Positions 25,337 to 37,737 of a stretch of 64,000 bases of DNA are shown here, one piece after another. The first letter of the stretch is position 1. Each line of letters begins with the position of its first letter. Position numbers and translations under genes: made by a program. The notes beneath the pieces are model-generated. The model was given only the letters and a program-made list of their open reading frames with translations, searched no databases and was not told the DNA's origin. Source of the DNA: Ascaphus truei (taxonomy: Eukaryota; Chordata; Amphibia; Anura; Ascaphidae); assembly GCA_036426205.1 (NCBI GenBank), contig CM071573.1:38659455-38723454 (forward strand), given 5' to 3'.

Positions 25337-27479
25337 CAGGGCCCTTCAACTGGCAACCCCTGGGCCGAATACGGCCCATGAAGATCCTTGATGTGGCTCT
25401 CAGACTCTCAGCTGCCCAAGCAACTAGTTAGAAAGCACTGAGCCCTACATGAAGTGCGCAATGACCGCAGGGCTCGGTCACCGGTTACGCCCCAGAGGGG
25501 GGAGGGAATATAGGCAGGCAGTGAGGGGTGGGAGATCATTCCGCGCCTGTCACTGTGTCTGTCCCAGGTGCAGGAGCTCTGTTAGAAGCTCCGGGCTGAA
25601 GCCTGTTCCAGGACGGAGGTAGGCTGCAGCGGTAGCTGCCCTGCGTCTTGGGTGGAGAGGGGGGGCGGAAGTGAGGCTCCATCTGAACCCTCTAGGCACG
25701 TGATTTACCGGGAGATCTGCGGGGGGTAAGGGGTGAGCTCTGGCCATTAGGCTTCCTGCTGCCCCCCTCCCCCGATATTCATTGCTCTCTTCACACCCCC
25801 CCCCCGCGTTATATAGTACAAATGTGGGGTGAGTTCCATGGGACCTCCACCCCCTTCTTGATGGTGCTCTCGACCACCAGCAGGGGTTGAAGGCTGCAGT
25901 GTGGGGTCCGATGGCATGGGGAGCAGAGAGGCAGTGCGCACAGATGCCTAGAAACCTAGAGTGGGTCATGGCTGGTCCAGGTGTTGAAGGCTACCAGACG
26001 ACACAGCAGGGGGTGAGTGAAGGCTTCCTGGGTATATGGTAGCAGGCAGAGGGAGGATAATTTCAGACCCTTCCCCTGTTGGGCAAGGCCTTCTGCTGCC
26101 CCCTCGGTTAACATTCCTTCCCACTGAAATAGCTTCAAGGTGAGTCATGGGGGTAAAGATCCTGGGGAGCCTCTTAGGTGGCCAGATTAGTTGTGGGAAT
26201 GGCTGAGGTCATTTCCGACAGAGGCATGATCCTCTATTTATGTTCAGAGAGGCTGGGATGTGGTCCATTATTGGCCACTAGTTGAAGAACAAAATAAAAA
26301 ATAAAAAAATTGGTTGGGCTGGGGCCTGATCGGTTACCCCAGGGGGTGATAGTTAAACATAGTTGAGGTTAGTGGTAAAATTGAAACACATTTTCAAAGA
26401 TAAATGTCACATGAACTTTCATCTTCTGTAGACAAAGGGAGGAATGTATGACCAGGTATTCCATGGTCAGTGCCTACTCCTGAGGCTCTTTCGTTTCTCG
26501 GCATGACAGCAGCATGGGAAGAGGCACCACCTTTGCGGATGGGAGCCAATTCTTGCCCTGTTTGGCTGGACGTAGCATCTGGGCTGTGGCCCCTTAAGGG
26601 GGGGGGGAGGCAATGTGCACTCCTTCCGCCCCTACGGTTGTCCCGGCTGAAGCTGGGAAGGTTTCTGAGGTTGGCTCGAGTGGGCAGGGCTCATTGTGCT
26701 TTGAGTGCCTGGGGCCCATCTCACAGCTGACAAGCAGTTAGCGGCTGGTGCAGTGCCTAGCCTCTGGTTAAGGATGCTTAGACATGCACAGCAGTCCATT
26801 GGGATTAATGTAGACCCGTTTGTGCAGGTGATTATCGCATGGCTTGACTGTTAATGTTCCTTCAGATCGAATTTGGAAAATGTTGGCAGGTCTGGCGGTC
26901 CGGGGCTACTTTAAGGAGGGTTAAATAGCCCCGTTGGTGGATGGTTGGGGATAAGTGCAGGGTAATCTTGCCAGACGGGGCTCAGTTATGGTAATGCCTG
27001 GTGGTGGCATGCTGGGCGTGTGGACAGGACTCATTGTGCTTTGAGTACATGGGGCCCATATCATGGCTGACGTGGGGTCAGATGAGTGGCTGGGACTTGG
27101 AACGGTCCGGGCTAACATCATTGCCCTTACCTGTGGGTGGAGCACTCAGGCAGGGTTAGCACCTCCCTTTTGCTGTATATGTATAAAAGCCATTGAACCT
27201 GCAGACCTTTGTGTGTGTGCTTTATTTGCGGGAGGAGCATCGCAGGCTCTGAAGACATGAGGTTAGCAGGAGCAACATGCAATGTGTGACACTAAAACTC
27301 ACTTGTACATTAAGGTAATGCAAATATATATGGTACAGATATGATACATGATGCTTGCAAAATATTGAAATAGTATAGTTTTTTATGTTTTTTAAATGTA
27401 TATAAGATCACATTATAATAAGCTTTTGGCCCTTCTATTTCTGACATGGCCCCTTTGGAGAACTAGTTGAAGAGCCCAA
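25337..27479 (+). mobile_element. 2.1-kb non-autonomous hAT element with perfect 8-bp duplication
   Basis: Flanked by GTTTAAAG on both sides (25329-25336 and 27480-27487). The left end CAGGGCCCTTCAACTGG is inverted at the right as CTAGTTGAAGAGCCC. The interior is GC-rich and holds two diverged copies of a segment with CTCATTGTGCTTTGAGT about 345 bp apart. Open frames inside do not resemble a transposase. It lies just upstream of exon 2, in intron 1. Confidence 0.85.
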
Positions 27480-27721
27480 GTTTAAAGGATCAGTCCCATT
27501 ATTGTTCAGATACATACTAATGGAGGATTTCTGCAGGGCCCCTTGATTATAGTCAAATGGGCAAATGACCAAAAGTCATCTCAAATCATAGCTACTTTGG
27601 CATCACTGTCACTTTGCCACATCATTCAGGTACGGTTTCCATTTAACACTTCACAGCATCATTTAAAAAAGTATTTAATGGGGAAATTGTGTTGTGTGGA
27701 GTCAAAAATCTGGCCCTAAAT

Positions 27722-27904
27722 CAGGGGCGGGCAAATCCAGTCCTCAAGGGATACAAACAGGGCAGGTTTTCAGGAAATCCCTGCTTATGCATAGGTGGCT
27801 CAATCAGTGGCTCAGTCGAAGATTGCACCCCCTGTGCTGAAGCAGGGATATCCTGAAAACCTGACCTGTTGGTGGCCCTCGAGGACTGAAGTTGCCTACC
27901 CCTG
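27722..27904 (+). mobile_element. Family 1 hAT-type MITE with visible 8-bp duplication
   Basis: The ends are CAGGGGCGGGCAAATCCAGT and TGAAGTTGCCTACCCCTG. Flanks CCCTAAAT and CCGTAAAT match at seven of eight positions. This is the best support for assigning family 1 to hAT. Confidence 0.82.
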
Positions 27905-28229
27905 CCGTAAATTTAAAAGGCTACCTAGCTGTAACCCTTCCCCCGCCCACAGATTCTAGAAAATCACATCGGTTTTAACGAGTCCTCTGAAAAACTGTTC
28001 TACGTCAGAACTTTTCTGGAATAAAAAAAATGTCAGGAGAATTTCACGGAGGCGAATGAAGAACAGGGAAGGAGAGCCATATGTTCAGCAAAATAAAGTG
28101 GCACTGCGCCTCTAAGCGCCTTCAGTGGTAGGCAGTAATGCTGCAACGTCGTTTTTGGCATCCAAGGGGTTAAGCAGAGGTGTGTGAATCATATGCTGGT
28201 GAATGCCAGGAGGATACATTGTGTGGGGT

Positions 28230-28470
28230 TTATGATCTGTCCCAAGCCATTGGCAAATGTAACTTTTTCTTCCCAGGCAGCAGAGGCACAAAGAGCAGCC
28301 TCTTCATAGTCTCCTGCATCCTCAGTTTAAATACACAGCCCTGAACCCGAGGCCTGATTGGTCCCTTTGATTTAAATGATTACGCTCTGAAGAGGAACCG
28401 ATTCTTCCAGAGAACAAAGAGTGGCAGAAATTCCCAGCGCCATCTCTCTCCCTGCCCGTCACGTAAGGCC
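28230..28470. other. Non-repetitive, mixed-composition block in intron 1
   Basis: No transposon signature. Contains GATTGGTCCCTTTGATTTAA, with a CTTTGAT TCF-like site and an ATTTAAATGATTA homeodomain-like site, between GC-balanced flanks. It could be an intronic regulatory element; sequence alone cannot show conservation. Confidence 0.25.
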
Positions 28471-29880
28471 CCTGCCAGGAGCAGGGTAACATAGGGCATT
28501 TTGTGCATTATTAAGGACATAGATTTTATTCAAAGGTCAACTCCCAGCTCTTGTTTCAAGAGCTCACTTTGGGCATTGTGCAGGCCCCCTTGTGAAGAGA
28601 CAAACATGCCCACTTTGTGTGTTCTTGGTGTGTGTTGGGGCTGTGTAAGATTATGTGCAGGACAGCTGGACAATGAATGCTATATGAAGGAGAGGGATAA
28701 CGAGGAGATCAGAATTGTGTGCCTTGCACAGGGGAATTAGGGTCACACATCCGTGCAACCTTTCTACAAGGACATCAGGAATAAATATCTTTCACCTATA
28801 GTGTCACAGACACATTAACAATGCATATCTCTCTAACCTTTACAACACAAAACTCAGGGACACAGAACACTGTCTCACTTTACTCCACGGAGGCATCAGT
28901 GACATATCCCACTTAATACTATTTAAGCCACTTTGACCAGTGTCACTGGACTTCCCAGCCTTGTCCCTGCAACACATACTTCCCATCACCTACAACTAAA
29001 GTCATGAGGGACAAATATACAGAGACATCAGTGACACGGGGACGATATAAAGATATCTCACACCTCTTCCGGCACGGATATATCAGAGACACCTAGCTCT
29101 TGTGACACAGGCGAAACATACCTTTCATACGTTCCCATGTAGACATCCCAAAAATACACATCCATCCAAAAAAAAAACCCACATTACTTATAGTAACTCT
29201 CATCCGACCTGGAACACAAACCTCATCTCACCCCTTTTGTAAAATGGCATCAGACACACAAGCCACCAGCCCCAGCATCACCGTATTGTGAGCTGACCGC
29301 GTGCTCTGCTTCCAAACGTTGTGTCACTCCCTGATCACGCACAGAAGACACCAGAGAGGCGGCTGTAATTTCAAATCAGCGTCATATTCTATACATTCAT
29401 TTTAAATGTTTTGAGAAATGTTTAAAATACTTAATCCCTCTGCTGTCCGAGCCGGGAACGTGCAATGCATTGCTTTGCGATTCGGACAGCAAAAATGGTT
29501 AAAGGCAGCAGCTACAGCACTGTCAGGGTTAAGCTCCATTGACACAACTGCCATTCCTATATTCTCCTGAAAAGGAGTACTGATACTCGAGCATCTTTGT
29601 CTTGCCCTAGAACAGAGGAGCATGGGAACCGTATGATGCATTTCCTTTCAACTAAACTTATCTTAATTGAAATAACTTGCCCCAGACACAAACACAAAAA
29701 AAAAGGTGGTGGGTAAGGCCGCAGCACCATTTATTAAACCATCATAACAATACACAACTCAAACCATTACATAAAGAGTTAACCTCTCGCCTCCCAGCCA
29801 GAGAAACATTTCATAAATAACAATGGCTCTGAGTCCCAGCCAGGAACCTTAATTACCATCACAACCAAATACCTCCCCAA
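28471..29880. other. Intron 1 sequence without recognised features
   Basis: Unique-looking sequence of mixed composition. Short open frames have no recognisable domains. A run of A occurs near 29690. Confidence 0.5.
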
Positions 29881-29881
29881 C

Positions 29882-30185
29882 AATGTAACCGTTCCCGAGA
29901 CCGTGCTCAGAAATACCCCACCAACAATGTAACCGTTCCTGAAGCCATGCTCAGAAATACCCCCCCAACAATGTAACCGTTCCTGAGACCGTGCTCAGAA
30001 ATATCCCCCCAACAATGTAACCGTTCCTGAAACCGTGCTCAGAAATAACCCTCCCAACAATGTAACCATTCCCGAGACCGTGCTCAGAAATACAGTACCC
30101 CCCCCCAACAATGTAACCTTTCCTGAGACATGCTCAGAAATACCCCCCCAACAATGTAACCATTCCTGAGACCATGCTCAGAAGT
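29882..30185 (+). repeat. 43-44-bp minisatellite
   Basis: About seven units containing CAACAATGTAACCGTTCCTG and AGACCGTGCTCAGAAATAC, with a variable C-run (4-8) between units. Mismatches are mostly CpG to TpG/CpA (CCGTGCT to CCATGCT). Confidence 0.9.
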
Positions 30186-31818
30186 AACTGTTATTTATTA
30201 ATAAATATAACTTATACATTAACAGTAGATATAGGTGGGAATCTTTATCCCTCCCTGCTTACCACTTCAATGATTTTACCCTTCCCCTTAGCCTAGCAAC
30301 ACACCTTCAACCAATCACTAAATACCTTCCTTATCTCCACCTGGTAACAACATACACCTTTCCCGCCTAATTCTCCAGCTTCTCATTCACCAATCACCTT
30401 ATGGCCCCTTTGACCGAGGTCAAGCAGGAGTCATCCCCAATCCCATGTCACCCTACGGCTTATTGCCTCTGCGGCTCTCACAATGCAGACTGAGTTCCCT
30501 GCACCCAATATGCACGCAACTCTCAACCTCTGGATGGAAAGATCCTGTGTGTCTACACTCTGTCCCTTGGCCAGCGATCTGGCACTTGTAATCTCAGGCA
30601 GCCTGTCCCCTGGGATTGCCGTGAAACAGATAGCGTGTGACGGGTTATGCAAAAGCAAATGTCATCCTAGGACACACCACCAAACCTGGGAACTCAGGCC
30701 AAGTGTTTAACTAACGCGAAGCCTTTCCCAGTTCTAATGTCCACACATTGCAATTTATTCCATGGGGAAAAAATGCATTGCAATCACTGCTAGCAATGAA
30801 GAGGTTAATAATGTCACCGTTAAATGGGACAATTAGTGGTGTTCATGTTTAAATAGCAACGCTTTGGAGTCTATTGTTTACTCAATTTTTATTTCATCCA
30901 TGGACATCAATTTTATTATTTGGTATAATTTTGCTAAATTTTTTACACTCTCCCCCCCAAAAAAGTGCTAAATACAGGAAAATATCTCAGCATATTAAAG
31001 CTGCAGACCAAGCAATATCCTACATGTGTGTTTTTTTTTTTTTTTTTTTTAATCCGTTCTGTACTTCGAGAAAATACTTGAAGCATTTTTTTTTAAACAA
31101 CTCTGAATTACATTTTTATTTTTAATGCATTATAATGTAACAAGCATTTTTTGTTTCTACAGCAACCATTTACAAAGTCACATCCCCTTCCTCTTCTGAA
31201 ACAGGCTCTGGCACACCCCTTAATGAACCCTGCCCTCTCTCTCTAGCAATGCACCAATTGTACATAGTGACTGCTTGGTCACATGATCTTCCCCACAGAA
31301 CTTTGCATCTTCGATCCTCTTCTGCTGCACTGACAGCCATTTAGTGAACCCCTTAGCCAAATTTTCACCAATCAATCACAGAAGAACGGATCGATCGGCA
31401 ACTTAGCTAATTACTTATCAATGTATGGATTGTGTTGATGTACTTATTAAGGGGGGGGGGGGCAGCAGCTTACACTGCTGCTTTAAACAGAGTGTTATAT
31501 GGACCAAAAATTTAAAAAAAATTGCAATTATCATAGCTGACACTTTCAAAATTTTCAGCACAGGTGTTGGAGATCACATAGTTGGTGTTTGGAATTAATG
31601 ATTATTCCAAGGATGGGATAGATTAGCACCTAGCAGGCACCAAGGTCTCTATTATAAGTTGCTGAGGTTCATATTTGTGTTTGGTTTTAGTTACATGTCA
31701 AATAGGAGTAAAGTGTCTGACTGAGTCACATTGTTCGGCTCTTCGATTTGGAAGTTTTGATTTCTACACGTGGTTTTGAAGAATAGATATTTCAAATGAC
31801 AAACTGCATACTATGCCA
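30186..31818. other. Intron 1 stretch without recognised features
   Basis: Includes a poly-T run near 31030, a G-run near 31450 and AT-rich sequence. Nothing coding is recognised. Confidence 0.5.
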
Positions 31819-33270
31819 GTGTTTTTTTTAACCTTTTTTTCGTTAAGGAACCCTATAATTATATCGTGAAATTCTGATGAGCCCCAACCCTCTCTAATAG
31901 CGCGTCTGAGATCAGATGCATTGTAAGGAACCCCAACCCTCTCTAATAGCGCGTCTGAGATCAGATGCATTGTAAGGAACCCCAACCCTCTCTAATCGCG
32001 CTTCTGAGATCAGATGCATTATAAGGAACCCCAACCCTCTCTAATAGCGTGTCTGAGATCAGACGTATTGTAAAGAACCCCAACCCTCTCTAATAGCGTG
32101 TCTGAGATCAGACGTATTGTAAAGAACCCCGTCTCTAATGGCGCGTCTGAGGTCAGATGCATTGCAAGGAACCCCATGTAAGGGAGTGCTCACCACAAAC
32201 AAGGCGTGACCGCGAGGCCGAGGTGGGGATTTGATATTACACCAACCCACAGCCACGTGAGCGCGCACCTGGAGTGTAGATTGGTCGAGTTAGCCGGGTC
32301 GGGGTAGGAGAGGTCTGGGTGGTCAGTAATACTTGCCAAGGTCGGTGTTGGAGAGTAGTGGATCGTAGGAGGTACTTAGCCGTGGTCTGGATTGGAGAGA
32401 GGCGGATCGTCGTGGTACTTTGCCGAGGTCAGTATTGGAGAGGAGCGGATCGTCGAGGAACTAGCCAGGGTCGGGGTGGAGAGGTGCGGATGATCATACC
32501 CAGCCGAGGTCAGGAGAACAGAAGAGCGGAGTCCGGAGGAAAAGCTAAGGTCAGGAGCAAGGATCTGGACGCATGACAAGACTGTGGAGGCAAAACAGCA
32601 GTGAACACTTCGCTAGTAGGAAGGTTTATGCTCAGCCGATGAACCAGAGAAGCGGCTGAGCATATAAGGCATACTGGGACCAAGGAGGACAAGGCGTAAG
32701 GGAGCGCGTCAGGAGTGCCTGCTGCGATTGGTTGACGAGGTGCATAAGACAGGTGTGGGAGGGCTTACAGGCGGAGGCTGGTGACGCAGTACCTGCGCAC
32801 GTAGAGCACGCGTCCCGTGAGTACGTGACGTGCCGATGACACCCCCGCGCGGGAGCAACCTGGAGATGGGGCCAGAGGAGTCCGTATTAATACTCACGCG
32901 TGCAAGTTGACCGGCGGCTGGTAGATGGCCCAGGTGATGCGCCGCAGGAGGCGGGGGAAGCGGAGCACCCGATAGGGGGCCGAGGTAAGCGAGAGGCACA
33001 CCAAGGGTAGCGGGACTCATGGATCCTTACACCCCAATTCTCTCTAATAGCGTGGCTGAGATCAGATGCATCGTAAGGAACCCCAACCCTCTCTAATAGT
33101 GCGTCTGAGATCAGATGCATTGTAAGGAACCCCAACCCTCTCTAACAGCGCGTCTGAGATCAAATGCATTGTAAGGAACCCCAACCCTCTCTAATAGCGC
33201 GTCTGAGATCAGATGCATTGTAAGGAACCCCAACCCTCTCTAACAGCGCGTCTGAGATCGGATGCATTCA
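31819..33270 (+). mobile_element. hAT-like element (family 3) made largely of 49-bp tandem repeats
   Basis: The left terminus CAGTGTTTTTTTTAACC leads into TTCGTTAAGGAACCC. About eleven repeats of AAGGAACCCCAACCCTCTCT plus AATAGCGCGTCTGAGATCAG and ATGCATTGT follow, in two blocks (31870-32176, 33032-33270) split by the LTR-like insertion. A second array of the same unit lies at 43620-43828. Confidence 0.7.
32177..33031 (+). mobile_element. 855-bp solo-LTR-like insertion
   Basis: Begins TGTAAGG and ends CCTTACA (7-bp inverted, TG...CA), with the five bases CCCCA directly repeated on both sides (32172-32176 and 33032-33036). This fits a solo LTR of a retrotransposon. It contains its own ~50-bp repeats with GGAGAGGAGCGGATCGTC-type cores and a CpG-rich right half. 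No internal coding region, primer site or polymerase is present, so the superfamily is open. Confidence 0.7.
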
Positions 33271-34029
33271 TTAATTTCATTCTCTCTCTTTCTGTATGTC
33301 AGTCTATGGCCTGCATTTTCTTTCCCACACTTGGTATCTCCCAGTGTGTAAGTGCATTCTGTCACTAAACCGCCACATGTAAGTTTCCTGAACAGGCCCC
33401 TAGGAAGCCGGACCTTCAGGTTTTGAAACACTGGTCTGTGCCTTAAAGTAATATAAAAATCAGCAAGTGTAAAAGTAGGACATTTTTCCGAGTATCTCAG
33501 CAAGAGCGGATCACTCCTAGCTCTAGTAAGAACGGACATTTGTGGGAGCTTCACTTAATAGGCTGATAAAGAGAGGGCGCTCCTCCTTTGTACCTCAATT
33601 TCCAATAAGGAAATCTTGTCCACAGAATCTCACTGACCTTAAACAGTAGTATCAGTTGATTTAAATAAAATATGTAAGAGCTACATTTAATAATAGATTC
33701 TAGACAACTCTCCTTGGCTCTGGTAATTCTTACAGTTATCTCAACTTAAAATCCTGAACTCACAAAGCCAAAAGTTGCCTTCTGTCTATAACCATCTTGT
33801 GAATGGAATAATTCCATCATGTAATTTCATGAGGTACAAGAAAAAAGGATTTGTGTTTTCTCTATTCATTTTTGTTGTACCTGCAGTTCTAAAGACTCTC
33901 CTGAAGGTGGAGAAAGAGAGTCACACACAGGGGACCTGTACTTGTTTTTCAATCACATGAAGACTGCAGGAACTAGTGACACAAGATCTCTATAATGCTC
34001 TATAAAGCAAATACAATTTTCACTTTTGA
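33271..34029. other. Intron 1 stretch without recognised features
   Basis: Mixed composition, short open frames only, no repeat I can name. Confidence 0.5.
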
Positions 34030-34310
34030 GCAAATTCACATGTCGCAGACAGGTCTGCAACGCGGCTTTTCACCATTATCTCCTAGCATACAGTGCTACC
34101 ACTGCAGCAAGGGATTCTGGGAAATTACATGCAAACGAGCACAGGGTCACCTTTTACGTAATGTCCATTTAACATGGGACCCCTATAAGCTTATCCCTGC
34201 TGCATTACACAGCTTTTCAGCACAGCCTGGGATACAGAAGTGCATAACCAGTAACCCTACTCAAAAAACAGCTGGTTCGACCTTTTGGGTCTCTTCAGTG
34301 TAGGCTAGTT
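34030..34310 (+). mobile_element. Family 2 element
   Basis: Contains CAGACAGGTCTGCAACGCGG, CAAGGGATTCTGGGAAATTA and ACCCCTATAAGCTTATCCCT, and ends near GACCTTTTGGGTCTCTTCAG. Longer on the right side than the 7.6-kb copies. Confidence 0.65.
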
Positions 34311-34781
34311 GGCTTTGTAATGTGAAGTTGGAATAGGTTTCAGCCACACCTTATATACGTTATGGTGGGTAATGAAGTAACAAAACCCTATAAAGCATGA
34401 AACTAAGGGGACACAAATCAAAAGTACACCCCCTTTTCCTTTCCTATTGTGCGGCAGAAGTGGGAAAATCTGTTTCTTCTGTGAGCGATTTGGAAGAGGC
34501 TACCAGAGAGTAAACAGATGAGTTGTTGTACGTAATATCACAATAATGACTTCAATTAAAGTTTGCATATCTAATGGATAATGAGTTCCGTTTTCCATTT
34601 GCACCACTGCAATGTGCTAGGTCCGAGGTTGCATGAAGCAGTCTGTACTGTATATAGGGCACCAGAATTCAGAGTAGGAATTGCTGTTGGCAGCTTTCTT
34701 ACATGTGACCCTCACACATAGATGCTAGAGACATATCTTGCCACACGTCAATGCACACATATCACACATTTCATGTATATC

Positions 34782-34876
34782 AGGGGTTCCCAACTCCAGT
34801 CTTCAAGGGCCACCAACATGTCAGGTTTTCCGGATATCCCTGCTTCAGCACAGGTGGCTCAATCAGTGGCTCAGGT
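34782..34876 (+). mobile_element. Left half of a family 1 MITE
   Basis: CAGGGGTTCCCAACTCCAGT through CAATCAGTGGCTCAGGT; the right arm is missing. Confidence 0.75.
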
Positions 34877-35009
34877 CAACGACAATGTGTCAATTGGACC
34901 CTATACACAGTACAGCAGACACCAGAATATCAGTAGATGCAAATCTCCATTATTAGTCATTCTAGAATAATGACAGGTCAGACGAAAAGAAGCGTAAAAA
35001 GTGCACTGA

Positions 35010-35315
35010 GATGCTATGCGTTCCTCTCTTCTACCGGTCTGTCTCTCCACCAATGGTAGCTCACATAGCAGCCCCTCGTGACCTCTACGCGTTTCGCTCT
35101 GAGTGCTTCATCAGGAGGTCACGTGTTGGGGCTGCCGGTGAGTTCAAATGGCCTCAAACAGCCAATGCGATTTTTCCCTTATTGCATTAGCAGTAACCAA
35201 TGCAAATGACTATCAGCTGGATCTTATCTGTTCCCGGGATCACAAGCAGTGTGAAACGCGTAGCGGTCACAAGGGGCGGCTGGCAGGCTGGTAGAAGAGA
35301 GGAATGCACAGCCGA
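35010..35315. mobile_element. Foldback repeat with ACGCGTTTCGC core
   Basis: GCGTTCCTCTCTTCTACCGG at the left is matched inverted by GGTAGAAGAGAGGAATGC near 35290. Inside, TCTACGCGTTTCGCTC at 35083 faces GTGAAACGCGTAGCGG near 35250. It also contains TTCATCAGGAGG. No coding capacity. Confidence 0.6.
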
Positions 35316-35754
35316 TGGAGCTTCACGGGTTCGGACCTGGTTCATCTGCTCCTACAGCTACATTCCAGATCTCCCAGTTACCTACCTCTCAGCTAGTTGT
35401 AAGTTCATTATTGTAATATTGTTATTCTTGTGTCTAGTCCAGGGCTGCACAACATACGGCCCGCGGGCCGCATGCGGCCCACCGGGGCACCCCGTGCGGC
35501 CCGCGACGGACCCCCTTCAAACCCCCCTTCTTTACCCCCCTTCCCTGGTAGAGAAAGGACGCGCTCCAGTAGGAGCGCGCTCCAGCAGTGTCTGTGCGCG
35601 ATCTCCCCTAACCTCCTCCCTCCTCCAGCACGGGGACGCGCTCTAGCAGTGTAGCGCGACCCGGAACTTCCGGATTTGCTGCTAAAGCGCGCATCCCTCG
35701 CGCTTCCCTGCCGCCGCCGCCACCGCCACCGCCACCACCATCACCAAGTAAGCA

Positions 35755-36580
35755 AGGGGAGGGGGGCTGCTGACATGGGAGGGGGATTGGGGGCTGCTGA
35801 CATGGAAGTGGGTGGAGGGCTGCTGACATGGGAGGGGGATTGGGGGCTGCTGACATGGGAGGGGGTGGCGGGCTGCTGACATGGGAGGGGGGTGGGGGGC
35901 TGCTGACATGGGAGGGGGTTGGGGGGCTGCTGACATGGGTGGGGTGCTGCTGACATGGGAGGGGGGTGGGGGGCTGCTGACATGGGTGGGGGGCTGCTGA
36001 CATGGGAGGGTGGTGGGGGCTGCTTACATGGATGGGCTGGCTGCTGACATATTGGGGGTGGCTGAATGGAAGGGGGATGGGGGGGCCTGCTGAAATGGAA
36101 GGGCTGGGGGGGCTGCTGAACATGGGCTGAGGGGCTGGGCTATGGCTGGGGTGGCTGCTGATAGGGCTGGGGGGGCTACTGTGGGGGGCTGCTATAGGGC
36201 TGTGGGGGGATACTGTGGGGGGCTGCTGAAATGGGCTGGAGGGCCCGACTCTGTTTCCTTGTAGGGGGGAGAGTGGTTGTGGTTGCAGGGGGGGTGCGGG
36301 AGAGGATGTGAGTTGAGGGGGGGGAGAGTGATGTGAGTTGCAGGGGGGGGGAGAGTGCTGTGAGGTGCAGGGGGGAAGTGTGTGATGGTGGCGGGGGGGG
36401 AGAGTGAGTGATGTGAGGTGCAGGGGGGGGAGAGTGCTGTGCAGGTGAGGGGGGAGAGTGAGTGAGTTGCAAGGGGGGGGAGAGTGATGTGAGGTGCAGG
36501 GAGGGAGAGGTGAGGGGGGGAAATGATGTGAGGTGCAGGGGGGGGGAGTGTGGTGGTGTGAGGGGTTATGTGTTTGATGT
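35755..36580 (+). repeat. G-rich minisatellites inside the hAT-like element
   Basis: At 35755-36240 units contain GGGGGCTGCTGACATGGGAG, 20-29 bp with variable G-runs. At 36270-36580 units are GGGGGGGAGAGTGATGTGAG-like. Strong G-quadruplex potential on the plus strand. Confidence 0.88.
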
Positions 36581-36589
36581 GGAGGGGGA

Positions 36590-37140
36590 GTATAACGGCC
36601 TAGAGGCCAACCGCCGTGGTTTGCTACCCCACCATACAAAACTTAGACGACACAGTTTTTTGGAAGTATAAATGGTCACAGCTTTATTGTTTAACAATAC
36701 TATCAAATAACTGTCAGACATAAACGTAGTCCTTTGTCGGTTCCTATTCTCGGTATCTTCCGGCGGGAGGAGCCCCCGCCCCGCCGCCATACTCTACCGT
36801 CAACCGGAGACCACCTCTCCGCCGTGATGGACACTCTCGCCCCTTCTCACGGCCCTGTCATCGTACACCCTAGGTCCCCCTTTTCATGGCCGTCTGGGCT
36901 ACCCGCATAGGATAGAGCCCAGGCTACCTAAGATTGGTGCCAGGGGTACAGCGACCGACCGCCTGCGTCGGCGCCTCCAGCCCGCACGATCTTTTCAAGG
37001 GGGCCGTTACCTGGTGGCCCATCCGCATCGGGTGGAGCCCCATTTCGGGTATTTACGGTGTCCCTACGATGACTGGCCTGACAGTTCCGCCAACGCTGTA
37101 ACGATGGATCTGCTAACAGATTCATAAGAAATGGTTAGGC
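36590..37140 (+). mobile_element. Unclassified nested segment
   Basis: Balanced-composition insert between G-rich repeats, containing CACAGCTTTATTGTTTAACA and three related GGCCCAT/GGGTGGAGCCC-type phrases. It could be an LTR or SINE piece; I cannot name it. Confidence 0.35.
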
Positions 37141-37339
37141 ACAACACAACATTCTAATGGGATGGGTGGGAAAAACAGGATTAATGGAAGCTCCTTACCC
37201 GCGCGCAACTCCACGCCGCCTCGTGGTGCGGGGGAGGGGAGGAGGCGGCCAATCCCTGCAAACACTGGAGGGCCCGGCGGCCATTATGAGGGCGCCGGGT
37301 CCATTTTGGAACCTCTGCCCTTCTTTATGTGTGTGGGTG

Positions 37340-37490
37340 AGGGGGAGAGATGGGGGTATGAGAGATAGATGGGGAGTATCGCAAAGGTTGATAGTGAGGG
37401 GTTCTGGGGGAGATATGAGGATGATAATGAAGGGTGCTGGGGGAGATATCTGAGGATGATGAGAGGTGCTGGAGGAGAGATGATGATGAT
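37340..37490 (+). repeat. GGGGGAGATATGAGGATGAT-type degenerate tandem repeat
   Basis: Three to four imperfect ~30-bp units near the right end of the hAT-like element. Confidence 0.65.
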
Positions 37491-37737
37491 TTTATCCGTG
37501 CGGCCCAAATTTTTCCTTGGAGCAGTTCGGCCCTTCTTACTTTATGAGTTGTGCAGGCCTGGCCTAGTCCTTTCATGGGACTATTTTATCACATATAAAC
37601 TTATATTCTGCATCTCAGTGCACTTTTTCCGCTTCTTTCCGTTTGTATTGCTCTGTGAGCTCCCTTTGGGGGCTCACACGACAGAAGATCGTGGAATTCT
37701 CCAGCGGACGGCAGCAAGAGACTTGCAGACCTTCATT

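Larger units (their letters stand above)
35440..37561 (+). mobile_element. 2.1-kb non-autonomous hAT-like element
   Basis: The left end CAGGGCTGCACAAC is inverted at the right as GTTGTGCAGGCCTG. Flanking 8-mers GTCTAGTC and GCCTAGTC match at seven positions. The interior is CGGCCC-rich near the ends and dominated by G-rich minisatellites. The long proline-rich open frame across it is a repeat artefact. Confidence 0.78.

Noticed and set aside
35608..36639. 343-codon proline/serine-rich frame
   Set aside because: It lies across G-rich minisatellites; open frames exist in several phases on both strands because the repeats lack stops.
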